From positions 1-47,917 of the forward strand of contig CAYGCQ010000008.1 of the NCBI GenBank assembly GCA_964348455.1: a stretch of 47,917 bases of DNA, written 5' to 3'. Every line of letters begins with the position of its first letter. Positions within the stretch are counted from its first letter, which is position 1. A program made the position numbers and the translations under genes. This DNA is from UBA10133 sp964348455 (GTDB taxonomy: Bacteria > Patescibacteriota > Microgenomatia > UBA1400 > MFAQ01). The notes under the pieces are model-generated. The model was not told the DNA's origin. It searched no databases and worked only from the letters and a program-made list of their open reading frames with translations. Positions 1-7,974 of this stretch are shown here, in pieces.

Positions 1-906
1 ATCTAGAACTATCTCATCGGCTTTAATCCAGTCACCCATTTGTAAAAGCTCCGGAAACATCGCACTTGATTCCTCCAAATTCCTGGTAAATGTCTTTACA
101 ATAATTTCTTGAGTTTTAGAGTTTTTGATTTTTTTATAGTGTATCTGCACCCTAGTACAATCATATTTTTTTTCAACAGCCACATCTCCCATTTTCTCCA
201 CGATTTCTTGATAATTATTTAACCTCTGACAAAGAGCCGGTACAATCGGAACTCCCGTTTTAATATGAATATCTTTCAATCCCATCATCCCTTTTTCTTT
301 AACCACCATAGAGATATAGCCGGAATCAGGATATATTTGAAAAACCCCATCAAGCTCTTTCCTCAAAGTCTTACCTCCACTTGTCATCTGTGAAATAGCA
401 TCAAAGATAGTTTTTTCCGAGAAACCTAAACGCAACTTGCCAAGCACCATTCTTGCAATATATTTTCTTTCTTGTTTTGTACAATCCAAAAATAACTCAG
501 TCAACCCAGATACTTTTTTCTCCTGACTTCCGGCTCCACTTTCCTCAGCAATCAATCTTAATTTTTCGTAAACATCGCTTATGGAATAATTAGTCTTCTT
601 TTCATTCGGGAACCCCAAATTTTCCACGAGAAGACCGAGGTCGCCTTTTTCCTTATAGATTTTCTCCACCTCATCAGAATCTGATCCCGAGGCATCAGCT
701 ACACTCCTCAGAACCATTTTAACGGCCATGTTAAATTGTTTACTATCAAAGTCAGGTCCTAGTTGGCCCAGAGTCAAATAAATCCCCTTATCAGTTTCGC
801 CCACATCCATTTTTTCAATCAGATCTGCCAAAACAGAAGTAATCTCAAGCCGTGACGAAATTTTTTCTAGTCTCTCCAAATAATCGGTAAATTCTTTAAA
901 CTGCAT
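1..906 (-). CDS. ATP-dependent DNA ligase, N-terminal part (cut by window edge)
   Basis: Not recorded as a closed ORF because its 3' end lies beyond base 1. Translating from the ATG at 906 gives 302 codons without a stop. Residues 1 to about 215 are the helical DNA-binding N-terminal domain of archaeal/LigB-type ATP-dependent ligases. The adenylation domain then begins, with motif I read as E-K-K-Y-D-C-T-R around K247, the expected AMP-accepting lysine. The usual KxDG glycine is a cysteine (C250). VQIH and FTRNLEE follow, as in the family, but with the insert KNSKTQ between them from a repeat at about 106-135. A TATACT hexamer 8 nt before the ATG suggests a leaderless start. The family seals nicks using ATP; the rest of the catalytic domain is not visible. 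Confidence 0.85.
   Translation of the reverse strand, partial: MQFKEFTDYLERLEKISSRLEITSVLADLIEKMDVGETDKGIYLTLGQLGPDFDSKQFNMAVKMVLRSVADASGSDSDEVEKIYKEKGDLGLLVENLGFPNEKKTNYSISDVYEKLRLIAEESGAGSQEKKVSGLTELFLDCTKQERKYIARMVLGKLRLGFSEKTIFDAISQMTSGGKTLRKELDGVFQIYPDSGYISMVVKEKGMMGLKDIHIKTGVPIVPALCQRLNNYQEIVEKMGDVAVEKKYDCTRVQIHYKKIKNSKTQEIIVKTFTRNLEESSAMFPELLQMGDWIKADEIVLD
106..135. repeat. In-frame A/T-rich repeat inside the ligase gene
   Basis: Minus-strand reading contains AAAAACTC and AAAACTCAAGA blocks and encodes KNSKTQ. The same blocks occur inside sufU at 39073-39104, where they also encode KNSKTQ, and a related sequence lies at 28416-28439. Confidence 0.6.
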
Positions 907-914
907 ATCTCCAT

Positions 915-920
915 AGTATA
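915..920 (-). promoter_or_regulatory. -10-like TATACT of the ligase gene
   Basis: TATACT on the minus strand ends 8 nt before the ligase ATG, so a transcript from it would be essentially leaderless. No convincing -35 is visible. A GGAG also lies just before the ATG, so this is not exclusive of SD use. Confidence 0.35.
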
Positions 921-952
921 TCAATGAGAGTTGCAAAATGTTCCAAGCATTC

Positions 953-1013
953 TGTCCAATTTTGAAAAGATTGCGCAAAGCAAAAAAGCCGGTTTTTTAT
1001 GTAATCATAAAAA
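953..1013 (-). repeat. Structured intergenic repeat R, copy 1
   Basis: On the minus strand the hairpin TTTTTATG/CATAAAAA is followed by ACCGGC, a T-run, TTGCGCAA, TCTTTT and TTGGACA. It matches 34474-34534 at roughly three quarters of positions, but the hairpin stem there is different (TTCTTTG/CAAAGAA). It sits between the Fic-like gene and the ligase gene. The hairpin plus T-run is terminator-like. Confidence 0.6.
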
Positions 1014-1030
1014 TTTTTTGCTGCAAAACA

Positions 1031-1062
1031 GGATGGCTTTCACGCAGGTGAAAGAGCACTCC
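1031..1062 (-). terminator. Possible terminator after the Fic-like gene
   Basis: Perfect 7-bp hairpin CTTTCAC-GCAG-GTGAAAG (1037-1054) with outer GGA/TCC pairing, about 50 nt downstream of the Fic-like gene on the minus strand. The minus-strand T-run after it is short (TTTT); the plus strand has a longer T-run but no gene feeding into it. Confidence 0.35.
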
Positions 1063-1103
1063 GTTTTTCAAAATGGATAGAATACGGAAAGAATATTGCA
1101 ACT

Positions 1104-2168
1104 CTACCTATAACTCCTTATTTTTCCTATCACGTACATAGCCCCCTTAGTCTTACCTCTTTTCTTTAATAGTTTCTTCTCAATTAAGTCTTTTAGATCT
1201 CGTAAAATTGTATCATCCGAAACCATGGGAAGTATATTTCTTATCTCTTTTATTGTCATTTCATTTTTTAAGGTCATTTCCTCCATAATTGCGATCTGTC
1301 TCTCCGTCAGAGAAATTGTCTTACCACCGTCTGACTTAAATACGGGAGCATCCCCCAATAAATTCATCACCTTTGTCTGTGCTTTTTCAGCAGAATCGGA
1401 CAAACAACGGCTCAAAAATTCTAGCCAGATTGTCAGGTCGCCACCATTTCTCTCTACAGAATCAAGAGCATTTCTAAAACTATCTCCATTTTTAAAAACT
1501 TCCTCATTAATTGACCAGATTCTTTTTAATCCATAACCCTCTGCGAACAAAATCAGGTGGAAAAAACATGTTGCAGATATCAGGTTATTTTCCTCGAAAG
1601 GCTTTATTCTCATTAGTTCGTAGAACATTACCCCGGCTTTGTTTATCGGATGGATTTCACTTTTACTAACACCTTTTAGCCACCCGAACAGGTCGTCTAT
1701 TTGGAATGAGACCTCTACATGATCTCTCAACTTGCCCAAATCTTTAGTTTCCAACAATCTTTCTCCGGCCAAAAGATGAATTTGATTGAGATCTTTTTCA
1801 CTAAAATCGTTTTGTTTAAATTTTCCGGCTAGATATGCTAGTTGCTCTATCAGCCTATTAACATTCATTAGGTTTAGAGCGTACTGGATATCTTTTTCCT
1901 TACCAATTACCCCCACCCTCGAAGCCACATCTGCAGCCTTATCATCCCTTTCCGGTTCATCTTTCACAATCTTGGCCACATCATCGATACTTAAACCATT
2001 TTCTAGAAACCTGGTAAGGCTAAATATGTTTTTAATTAATCCTTCCTGCTTTAATCTAGATTCCCAGTCTATCTGCAATGGTGCAAGAGAAATTATTTTC
2101 TTTGCCACCTCAACTTCAATTAAGTTGGAAAGTGCTTTGTTGGTAATCTTGTAATTTGGAGAAAACAT
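1104..2168 (-). CDS. Fic-fold protein with degenerate catalytic motif and C-terminal winged helix
   Basis: The 354-aa protein has the layout of Fic-domain proteins: a helical core with HPINKAG near 173, and the active-site loop position at 189-197 followed by a GDLTIWLEFL helix. Fic enzymes transfer AMP or other nucleotide parts using HPFx(D/E)GNGR. Here the loop reads K-P-F-E-E-N-N-L-I, so the catalytic His is Lys and the GNGR phosphate-binding residues are lost. Residues about 290-350 look like a winged helix-turn-helix (TIKEIRNILPMVSDDTILRDL). AMPylation is unlikely; a DNA-binding or regulatory role is inferred. It is otherwise full length, with no frameshift. The downstream ligase gene is separated by a hairpin and repeat R. 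Confidence 0.75.
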   Translation of the reverse strand: MFSPNYKITNKALSNLIEVEVAKKIISLAPLQIDWESRLKQEGLIKNIFSLTRFLENGLSIDDVAKIVKDEPERDDKAADVASRVGVIGKEKDIQYALNLMNVNRLIEQLAYLAGKFKQNDFSEKDLNQIHLLAGERLLETKDLGKLRDHVEVSFQIDDLFGWLKGVSKSEIHPINKAGVMFYELMRIKPFEENNLISATCFFHLILFAEGYGLKRIWSINEEVFKNGDSFRNALDSVERNGGDLTIWLEFLSRCLSDSAEKAQTKVMNLLGDAPVFKSDGGKTISLTERQIAIMEEMTLKNEMTIKEIRNILPMVSDDTILRDLKDLIEKKLLKKRGKTKGAMYVIGKIRSYR

Positions 2169-2240
2169 GAATCAATTTTCGCATTATTTGCGGAATATCT
2201 CAACTCCCCAGCTAGTGCCGGACCTCAAATTAAACACCTC

Positions 2241-3113
2241 TCAAGCCTCAACTGTTTTTATCACATCAGAATACGCTTCCGGAACCATATCAACCAGGTC
2301 ATCTGCGTTGAACATGTAGCCTTTTTTAAGAGCAAGCTTCTCACCCGCTTTTTTTACTAAATACGAAGCCGCTGCAACTGAAAAAAGAGGGTCATCTTTT
2401 GCCAAAAAACCCACAATGACTCCTGCTATTGTATCTCCGACTCCTCCCTTTATTAGACCATCATTACCTCCAGGAATTTTAATTACGCGCTTTCCATCAC
2501 TGACGACAGATATCTCATCTTTTGTCAAAATAACGAGATCGTGTTTCTTAGCAAGATTAAAAATCTGCTCACATCTCTTGTCAATATCCGCTTTCATTTT
2601 TTCGCCAAACATCATTTCAAACTCTTTTCCATTAGGTGTAATTATCGAGCCTTTCGGTAAATCACCTATGCTTATCACTTGAAGAGCTCCCCCATCTACT
2701 ACCCACTTTTTATCTGGATATTTATTAAAAAAATTCACACAAATTTTCTTTGTTTTCTCCCCCTCGTCATCACAAACAAAGTTTTGCTCTTTAATATGGC
2801 TTCTCATCATACCGGGACCAATCAGAACAGAATCGGATTTAGCAATATAATTTCCAATTTCCTCATACGGAACCCACACAAAACTAGACAATCTGGATTT
2901 AATATTGTCCGCCACACCCCTATCATCATCAGGCGTTGAAAAATACACCATTCCAGCAATTCTTGAGGCTCCCTTAAGAGCCATCAAGGGAGCCCCGTGG
3001 AATAATTTACTTCCTCCAATAATCGTAACTTGGCCAGAAACATGCTTACCGATAATTTTTTTTAAAGTTTTACTTTCTTTAAACCAACCCTGATCAAATA
3101 TTTCTATATTCAT
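2241..3113 (-). CDS. nnrD: ADP-dependent NAD(P)H-hydrate dehydratase
   Basis: This 290-aa protein belongs to the YjeF C-terminal/ribokinase-like family, which repairs damaged (hydrated) NADH and NADPH in the cytoplasm using ADP. Visible family features are IIGGSKLFHGAP near 31, IGPGMM near 98, DGGAL at 140, TPNGKEFE at 159-166 and the anion-hole/catalytic block GVGDTIAG at 224-231 with its Asp retained. The epimerase half (NnrE), fused to it in many bacteria, is absent. It is transcribed divergently from the unknown gene at 3190. A promoter TTGTCA-18 nt-TAAAAT places the transcript start about 3 nt before the ATG. Confidence 0.85.
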   Translation of the reverse strand: MNIEIFDQGWFKESKTLKKIIGKHVSGQVTIIGGSKLFHGAPLMALKGASRIAGMVYFSTPDDDRGVADNIKSRLSSFVWVPYEEIGNYIAKSDSVLIGPGMMRSHIKEQNFVCDDEGEKTKKICVNFFNKYPDKKWVVDGGALQVISIGDLPKGSIITPNGKEFEMMFGEKMKADIDKRCEQIFNLAKKHDLVILTKDEISVVSDGKRVIKIPGGNDGLIKGGVGDTIAGVIVGFLAKDDPLFSVAAASYLVKKAGEKLALKKGYMFNADDLVDMVPEAYSDVIKTVEA

Positions 3114-3122
3114 ATAGTGTAT

Positions 3123-3152
3123 ATTTTACACCTTAACATCGAGACATGACAA
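3123..3152 (-). promoter_or_regulatory. Promoter of nnrD, near-leaderless
   Basis: -35 TTGTCA (3147-3152), 18-nt spacer, -10 TAAAAT (3123-3128), then 9 nt to the ATG at 3113. The predicted 5' leader is about 3 nt, leaving no room for a ribosome binding site. Confidence 0.55.
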
Positions 3153-3189
3153 CAACAAGTATAATATCTTGTTACTTAAATACTCCACC

Positions 3190-3756
3190 ATGTTAGCTCA
3201 CACAACAGAAAATGACCCCTCGGGTCAAAACCCAGAAAAAAAATTTGAAGAAAATCTAAAACAATTGGAAAGTATTTTTTCAAAGATTGACACCTTATTC
3301 GAACCACTATCTCCTACTTCCGAAGAAATATTAATAAAAGTGTCTGACTCTCTTCTCCGAGATACTTTTTACAAAAACGAATTAACCTCAGCACAAAGTT
3401 TTGAAATATTTAATGGGAATTCTATCTTAACTATAGTTTTTCGCAAGGACAAAAAAGGCAACCTCAAAATTTCTACCGGAGACCCACTCAAAAAAGATGA
3501 ACACGGACACAATATAGCTTTTAATGCAGATCTTTATATTGTTTTAGAATTATTAGTTCTTCAGGAAAAGCTTCATCGTTATCAAGCAGACCTATCCGAA
3601 ACAGGCCCTGTCTCATCTTTAGTTAGTTATTTGTACGGTCATTTTTCTGATTTGCAACCAAAAACTATAAAATGGCTGAAAGAATGGGGAAATTCAAACC
3701 CAAATGGTGTAATCGAACTCAAACCCATAATTGAAGAACTTACCGACGATAATTAA
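3190..3756 (+). CDS. Unknown soluble protein
   Basis: I do not recognise this 188-aa protein. It is charged, with no membrane segment or signal peptide, and a mixed alpha/beta composition; the middle reads as beta strands (SILTIVFRKD, LKISTG) and the C-terminal half as helices. The ATG at 3190 is chosen over an in-frame TTG at 3169. A TATAAT at 3160-3165 would start transcription near 3172, giving a leader of about 17 nt with no Shine-Dalgarno. It ends 1 nt from the convergent recF stop. It is divergent from nnrD, so the two could share control from the short region between them. Confidence 0.65.
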   Translation: MLAHTTENDPSGQNPEKKFEENLKQLESIFSKIDTLFEPLSPTSEEILIKVSDSLLRDTFYKNELTSAQSFEIFNGNSILTIVFRKDKKGNLKISTGDPLKKDEHGHNIAFNADLYIVLELLVLQEKLHRYQADLSETGPVSSLVSYLYGHFSDLQPKTIKWLKEWGNSNPNGVIELKPIIEELTDDN

Positions 3757-3757
3757 T

Positions 3758-4807
3758 TTAACTAAGTCTAATTACTTTTGCATTCTTAAACATCTCAACA
3801 TCCCCCTCATCAGCAGTAGTCACAACCACCTGACGGCCAGACATGACTCTCAGAACTTCTTCTTTATGTATTTCATCCAGTTCAGAAAAAATATCATCCA
3901 AAAGCAACAATACTTTTTTTCCCCCTTTATCTTCCATAAAATAAATCTCACCCATTTTTAAGGCAAGTACAGCCATTCTCTGCTCACCCCTTGATCCATA
4001 CACTGCCAGGTCTCGAGCCTTATCCTTAACTATCAAATCGTCCTTGTGTGGACCCACCAAGGTGTATCCAACGGCCAACTCTGCCTCTTTATACTGCAGG
4101 AGCCTAGATTCACTCATAGCACTCATATCGTAAGCAATAGAGAGGTCTCTAAAAAGATCGCTTTTCTTAAAGAGATCATTTATGTATTCAACGAGGGCCC
4201 TCCTTTTATCCTGGATGATTTGACCATGTTTAATAAGCAAACCATCCCAAAATGTTAAGGAATATCTACTCGCCAGACCTTCTCTAATAGCATCTAAAAG
4301 CTTATTTCTTCTTCTTAACGCCTGCTCATAAGTCGTTAAACTGTTTGCGTAAATCTTATCAACCTGTATTAATAGCCTATCCAAAAATTTTCTCCTGAAA
4401 TCTGGAGATCCACTAATAAGTTCAATATCTTCAGGCCTAAACAAGACTAGTGGTTGGTGACCCAAAACGTCCTGTCTTCTTTTTGAGACTCCATCGATTA
4501 AATATTTTCTTTTGTTTACCACCTTTCCCATTACCACCCCACCATTAACAATGATTTCCAAAGACATTATGTCGCCTTTCTTTAATTCGACCTCTCCGCT
4601 CACTCGGCCCAGCTCTTGTCCAAAAGCAACCATCTCCTCAGTTCTTTTAGCACGAAAGCTATCACCAACACCTAACAGGTAAATAGCTTCCAGCAAGTTT
4701 GTTTTACCTTTTGCATTTTGGCCAACAATCAGGTTAATACCATTCGAAAATTCATATTCACCATTTTTATAATTTCTGAAATCACTAAGTGTAATCCTTC
4801 TAAGCAT
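3758..4807 (-). CDS. recF: DNA repair and replication protein RecF
   Basis: At 349 aa it is the normal length for RecF, the SMC/ABC-type ATPase that helps load RecA at single-strand gaps through RecOR. The start MLRRITLSDFRNY is typical. Walker A is GQNAKGKT (29-36), the signature region YGSRGEQRMAVLALKMGE lies near 270, and Walker B is LLLLDD (300-305) followed by FSELD. It is not next to dnaA, dnaN or gyrB as in many bacteria but precedes a methyltransferase gene. A TAAAAT hexamer lies 10 nt before the ATG. Confidence 0.93.
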   Translation of the reverse strand: MLRRITLSDFRNYKNGEYEFSNGINLIVGQNAKGKTNLLEAIYLLGVGDSFRAKRTEEMVAFGQELGRVSGEVELKKGDIMSLEIIVNGGVVMGKVVNKRKYLIDGVSKRRQDVLGHQPLVLFRPEDIELISGSPDFRRKFLDRLLIQVDKIYANSLTTYEQALRRRNKLLDAIREGLASRYSLTFWDGLLIKHGQIIQDKRRALVEYINDLFKKSDLFRDLSIAYDMSAMSESRLLQYKEAELAVGYTLVGPHKDDLIVKDKARDLAVYGSRGEQRMAVLALKMGEIYFMEDKGGKKVLLLLDDIFSELDEIHKEEVLRVMSGRQVVVTTADEGDVEMFKNAKVIRLS

Positions 4808-4836
4808 CTATCCCTATATTTTACACTGAAGGTTAT

Positions 4837-5457
4837 TTATTCAACCACAAACATACAATATCGACCGTATACAGAAGAAATAAAATATTCACTCCATTGA
4901 TCAAAAGCCCGGACGTTCCACTTCCTACTCTTAATTACTCTTTTCCATTCGGGTACCGATCTGTATTTATGCCACCATAATTCAAAGTTATTTAATGCAT
5001 CTTGGGATGCTATTATTAGCCACTCAAGTGGGTTTCTGTAAGTATCCTCAATAAAAATCACTCTTTTTGCTACGCGCTTTGCTTCTTTTAAAACATCAAC
5101 CCCATTCTCACAGTGATGAAGAACATGAATTATTATGGCCGTATCGAATTTATTGTCTTTAAACGGTAATCTTCGGCCATCATAAATAACAGGTTTTAAA
5201 TCACTATAAATACTAAGGTTCGCCACATCCACACTAGTCACTTCAAAACCCTTTTTATTTAAAAAATAAGAAATCGACCCACTACCCATTCCCACATCCA
5301 AGATCCTTTTTCCTTTTACATACTTACCTATATGACTCCACACAAGTTTGGCCTTTCGAAACATAATTTTATGAATCATTATCGACCAAGAATTTGCTTT
5401 ACTGCTTGTTTTTAAGCTCAAACCCCTAACGCTTTTAACTATAAATGGAATCGGCAT
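4837..5457 (-). CDS. Class I SAM-dependent methyltransferase
   Basis: The protein has a Rossmann methyltransferase core: motif I RILDVGMGSGS, acidic motif II VTSVDVA, a YDGRRLPFKDNKFDTAII segment (motif IV region) and a VLHH post-motif, as in the Methyltransf_11 group. The C-terminal part is rich in Trp and aromatic residues and gives no substrate clue. An upstream in-frame ATG at 5511 would overlap mutM by 41 nt; I prefer the ATG at 5457 (MPIPFIVKS), just after the mutM stop, though 5379 (MIHKIMF) is also possible. It appears co-transcribed with mutM, but the substrate is unknown. Confidence 0.75.
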   Translation of the reverse strand: MPIPFIVKSVRGLSLKTSSKANSWSIMIHKIMFRKAKLVWSHIGKYVKGKRILDVGMGSGSISYFLNKKGFEVTSVDVANLSIYSDLKPVIYDGRRLPFKDNKFDTAIIIHVLHHCENGVDVLKEAKRVAKRVIFIEDTYRNPLEWLIIASQDALNNFELWWHKYRSVPEWKRVIKSRKWNVRAFDQWSEYFISSVYGRYCMFVVE

Positions 5458-5470
5458 TCCACATTCTACT

Positions 5471-6313
5471 TCACTTCTGACATCCGGGACAATAGAAAGT
5501 CCCCCTACCACCTTGTTTCTTTTTTATAATCTTATCTCCACACCTTTTGCATTTTTGGCCATCTTTTTTGTAAACTAAAAAATGATCTTGATATGTTCCT
5601 CCCAGTCCCGTTACTTGTACATAGTTACTGGCACTAGCTCCTCCACACTTTATTCCCAGTTTAATAATTTTAATAACAGAACCATGTAGTTTTCGAGATT
5701 CCATTGTAGTTAGACTATCTGCCTTTCTATCCGGTCTAATACCAGCATCATAAAGAGCGTCGTTTACATATATGTTCCCCAATCCCCCAATCTTATTCTG
5801 ATCTAAAAGTAATAGCTTTACAGGCATGTGAGAGTTCTTTAATACATCAAAAAAGTAATCCTCCGTAAATTCCTTATCAATTACATCAGGTACCTTAGCC
5901 TCTTTCTCATACTTCTCTCTAGTCACAATTTTCATCCACCCAAAAACCCTCATATCATTAAAATACAATTTAGATCCATCTTGAAAAGTCCAAATCACTC
6001 TCGTGTGTTTAGATGGAAGCTCATTAACCCAATCAGGACTTGGGTGTCCTCCCAGAATTTTCCTTTCACCATTTATATAAATCAGTTGACCGGTCATTTT
6101 TAAATGAACTATTACCGACAGTATCTTACTTTTGAATACTATCTGAATAATTTTTGACCGTCGTTTTATTTCTTTTATTTTTCCGTCAACAATCTCCTTG
6201 GGATTTCCTGTAAAACTCTTATCACGAAGAACTTCGACATTTGTAAGAATCTTATCCCTTAGAACCTTATCCAACTGTCTACGAATTGTCTCTACCTCAG
6301 GGAGTTCAGGCAT
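5471..6313 (-). CDS. mutM: Formamidopyrimidine-DNA glycosylase
   Basis: This 280-aa protein is full-length Fpg/MutM, which removes oxidised purines (8-oxoguanine, FapyG) and nicks the abasic site by beta,delta-elimination. The catalytic N-terminus is PELPEVE, with Pro2 (nucleophile) and Glu3 after Met removal. The C-terminal zinc finger has Cys255, Cys258, Cys275 and Cys278, with Arg270 at the DNA-contacting tip. HLKMTGQL and LLLDQNKIGGLGNIYVNDALY (H2TH region) match the family. The gene lies 1 nt downstream of the half-MFS stop and leads into the methyltransferase gene. Confidence 0.95.
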   Translation of the reverse strand: MPELPEVETIRRQLDKVLRDKILTNVEVLRDKSFTGNPKEIVDGKIKEIKRRSKIIQIVFKSKILSVIVHLKMTGQLIYINGERKILGGHPSPDWVNELPSKHTRVIWTFQDGSKLYFNDMRVFGWMKIVTREKYEKEAKVPDVIDKEFTEDYFFDVLKNSHMPVKLLLLDQNKIGGLGNIYVNDALYDAGIRPDRKADSLTTMESRKLHGSVIKIIKLGIKCGGASASNYVQVTGLGGTYQDHFLVYKKDGQKCKRCGDKIIKKKQGGRGTFYCPGCQK

Positions 6314-6314
6314 T

Positions 6315-6872
6315 TTACAGTACGTCTCTAGGTGTAAATAATATCCAACCGGCTGACAGGAAACAAAGCACTGAACTCATCGCGAATAGTGATGAGAAAC
6401 CCAAACTACTAACAACAAACCCACCCACAATTGTCCCCAAAGCCATTACTAAATTTGCAACCAAGGACCAGTCTGAATACTCTAAGACTTCTTCTTTCTT
6501 GTCAACATGTCGGGCAAACAATGCCCCAAAAGTAGGAGTGCCTAATGCATCACCTAAACCAAATAATATCTGAACCAAAATTAAGAATAATGCACTATCT
6601 ATAAAAATATAACTAAAAAACGCCACTCCTCTTACAACATAGCTTAAAGCCAACATTAACTCCTTTTCTTTCACCCTGTCTCCCCACCTAGACACAAAAA
6701 GCAAGAAAAGTGTTGAAGAGACATAAAATACAGCCGTAGACACACTTACCAGCAACACGCCTCCACCTATTTTTTGAACATAAACAGCATAAAGCGGTCC
6801 CAAAAGTAAAGCCGAAAATAAGTAAATCGAGTTACTAATAAAAAGTATCTTGAGAGCTAATTTATTTTTCAT
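6315..6872 (-). CDS. Half-size MFS transporter-like membrane protein
   Basis: The 185 residues form about six hydrophobic segments, with the MFS loop signature SRWGDRVKEKELM between segments 2 and 3 and a GLGDALGTPTFGALFARHVDK stretch. Full MFS transporters have 12 segments in about 400 aa, so this is one half, ending cleanly at a stop. It may act as a homodimer, or it may be a fixed truncation. The chosen ATG at 6872 (MKNKLALKIL) overlaps the glycosyltransferase gene by 11 nt; the in-frame ATG at 6890 is less likely. Substrate cannot be inferred. Confidence 0.7.
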   Translation of the reverse strand: MKNKLALKILFISNSIYLFSALLLGPLYAVYVQKIGGGVLLVSVSTAVFYVSSTLFLLFVSRWGDRVKEKELMLALSYVVRGVAFFSYIFIDSALFLILVQILFGLGDALGTPTFGALFARHVDKKEEVLEYSDWSLVANLVMALGTIVGGFVVSSLGFSSLFAMSSVLCFLSAGWILFTPRDVL

Positions 6873-7974
6873 CAAGCTTAATCTTACCAATTATATTTCG
6901 AATCTTTTTTTCAAAGTTACCTCTGGAAAATTTTCTAGCCCGGCTAATCAAGTTCTCTCGTTTCCACCTTATTGAGTCGAATTTGCGAATAGCTAATTCT
7001 AGAGCTTCTCGGCTTGTTTCATCAACAAAAACTCCGGTTATGCCATCTACTACCGACTCCTTAAATCCACCACCATTAAAGGCAATTACCGGAGTCCCAG
7101 AAGCCATCGCCTCAACAGGTGTGATTCCAAAATCTTCATCTCTAGCCAAGGCAATAAAACCTTTAGCTTTAGCATAAAGTTTCGCAATCTCATCATCACT
7201 CACCCAACCCAGTAGCTCTACTCCCATTATTTTTTTTAGGCGATTTTCTATTTGAGAAAAACCAACTGATTCTCCTACAATCTTTAATTTAAAACCTGAA
7301 TGTCTAGCCGCTTCGGCTGCTTCCACCAAACCCTTCGCACCGACAAGTCTTGACACAATCAGAAAATAATCTTCTTTTTTAACACCCACGCTTGATTTAA
7401 TATATGACTCGACCTCTACTGGCGGGTAAATTACCTCAGAGTCTTTTTTGTAATATTTCCACACCCTTTTTTTAACGTTTTCTGAATTAACAATCCACAG
7501 ATCGACTCTCTTTGAAGACCAAAGGTCAAAAAGTCGTAAAAAATGATTAACTACGACCGCATACACTCTTACTATCCAATATTTCTGCAAATTTATACTT
7601 GTTTCATAGCCATAAAGAAATCTTGGTGGAGTATGACAATAAGCGACCACTTTAGTATTAGGAGAAACTTTAAAACCTCTAGCAAAATACGAAGAACAGG
7701 ATGTAATTACTAAGTCATACCCAGACAAGTCCATAGAGTCCCAAATTAATGGAATTAAAAACCTTAATGGACTGTACAAATTCCAATATTTAATCAAAAA
7801 AGACAAAGGGCTTTCAATAATTTTTCTGTCTACAAATTCTTTTTCACAGCTGGACCCAATTACAGAAAATGCAGTATATATGGGGGCCTTCGGATACATA
7901 TCAGCGAGCACTCTTAAGACTCTCTCTGCCCCGCCAAACTCTTTTATGTAATCATGAACGAGGGCTACTTTCAT
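6862..7974 (-). CDS. Glycosyltransferase family 4 (GT-B)
   Basis: The 370-aa GT-B enzyme begins MKVALVHDYIKEFGGAERV, typical of family 4 mannosyl/rhamnosyl-type transferases. The nucleotide-sugar half carries YFLIVSRLVGAKG, then LLGWVSDDEIAKLYAKAKGFIAL and the E-x7-E block DEDFGITPVEAMASGTP. It probably adds a sugar to a lipid-linked or surface glycan at the inner membrane face; donor and acceptor are unknown. The ATG at 7974 overlaps the exonuclease stop as ATGA, indicating translational coupling. Confidence 0.85.
   Translation of the reverse strand: MKVALVHDYIKEFGGAERVLRVLADMYPKAPIYTAFSVIGSSCEKEFVDRKIIESPLSFLIKYWNLYSPLRFLIPLIWDSMDLSGYDLVITSCSSYFARGFKVSPNTKVVAYCHTPPRFLYGYETSINLQKYWIVRVYAVVVNHFLRLFDLWSSKRVDLWIVNSENVKKRVWKYYKKDSEVIYPPVEVESYIKSSVGVKKEDYFLIVSRLVGAKGLVEAAEAARHSGFKLKIVGESVGFSQIENRLKKIMGVELLGWVSDDEIAKLYAKAKGFIALARDEDFGITPVEAMASGTPVIAFNGGGFKESVVDGITGVFVDETSREALELAIRKFDSIRWKRENLISRARKFSRGNFEKKIRNIIGKIKLDEK

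Noticed and set aside
1225..1536. Plus-strand ORF overlapping the Fic-like gene
   Set aside because: It is antisense to a well-supported gene, with no start signals or protein-like features; the many similar antisense ORFs were left out for the same reason.
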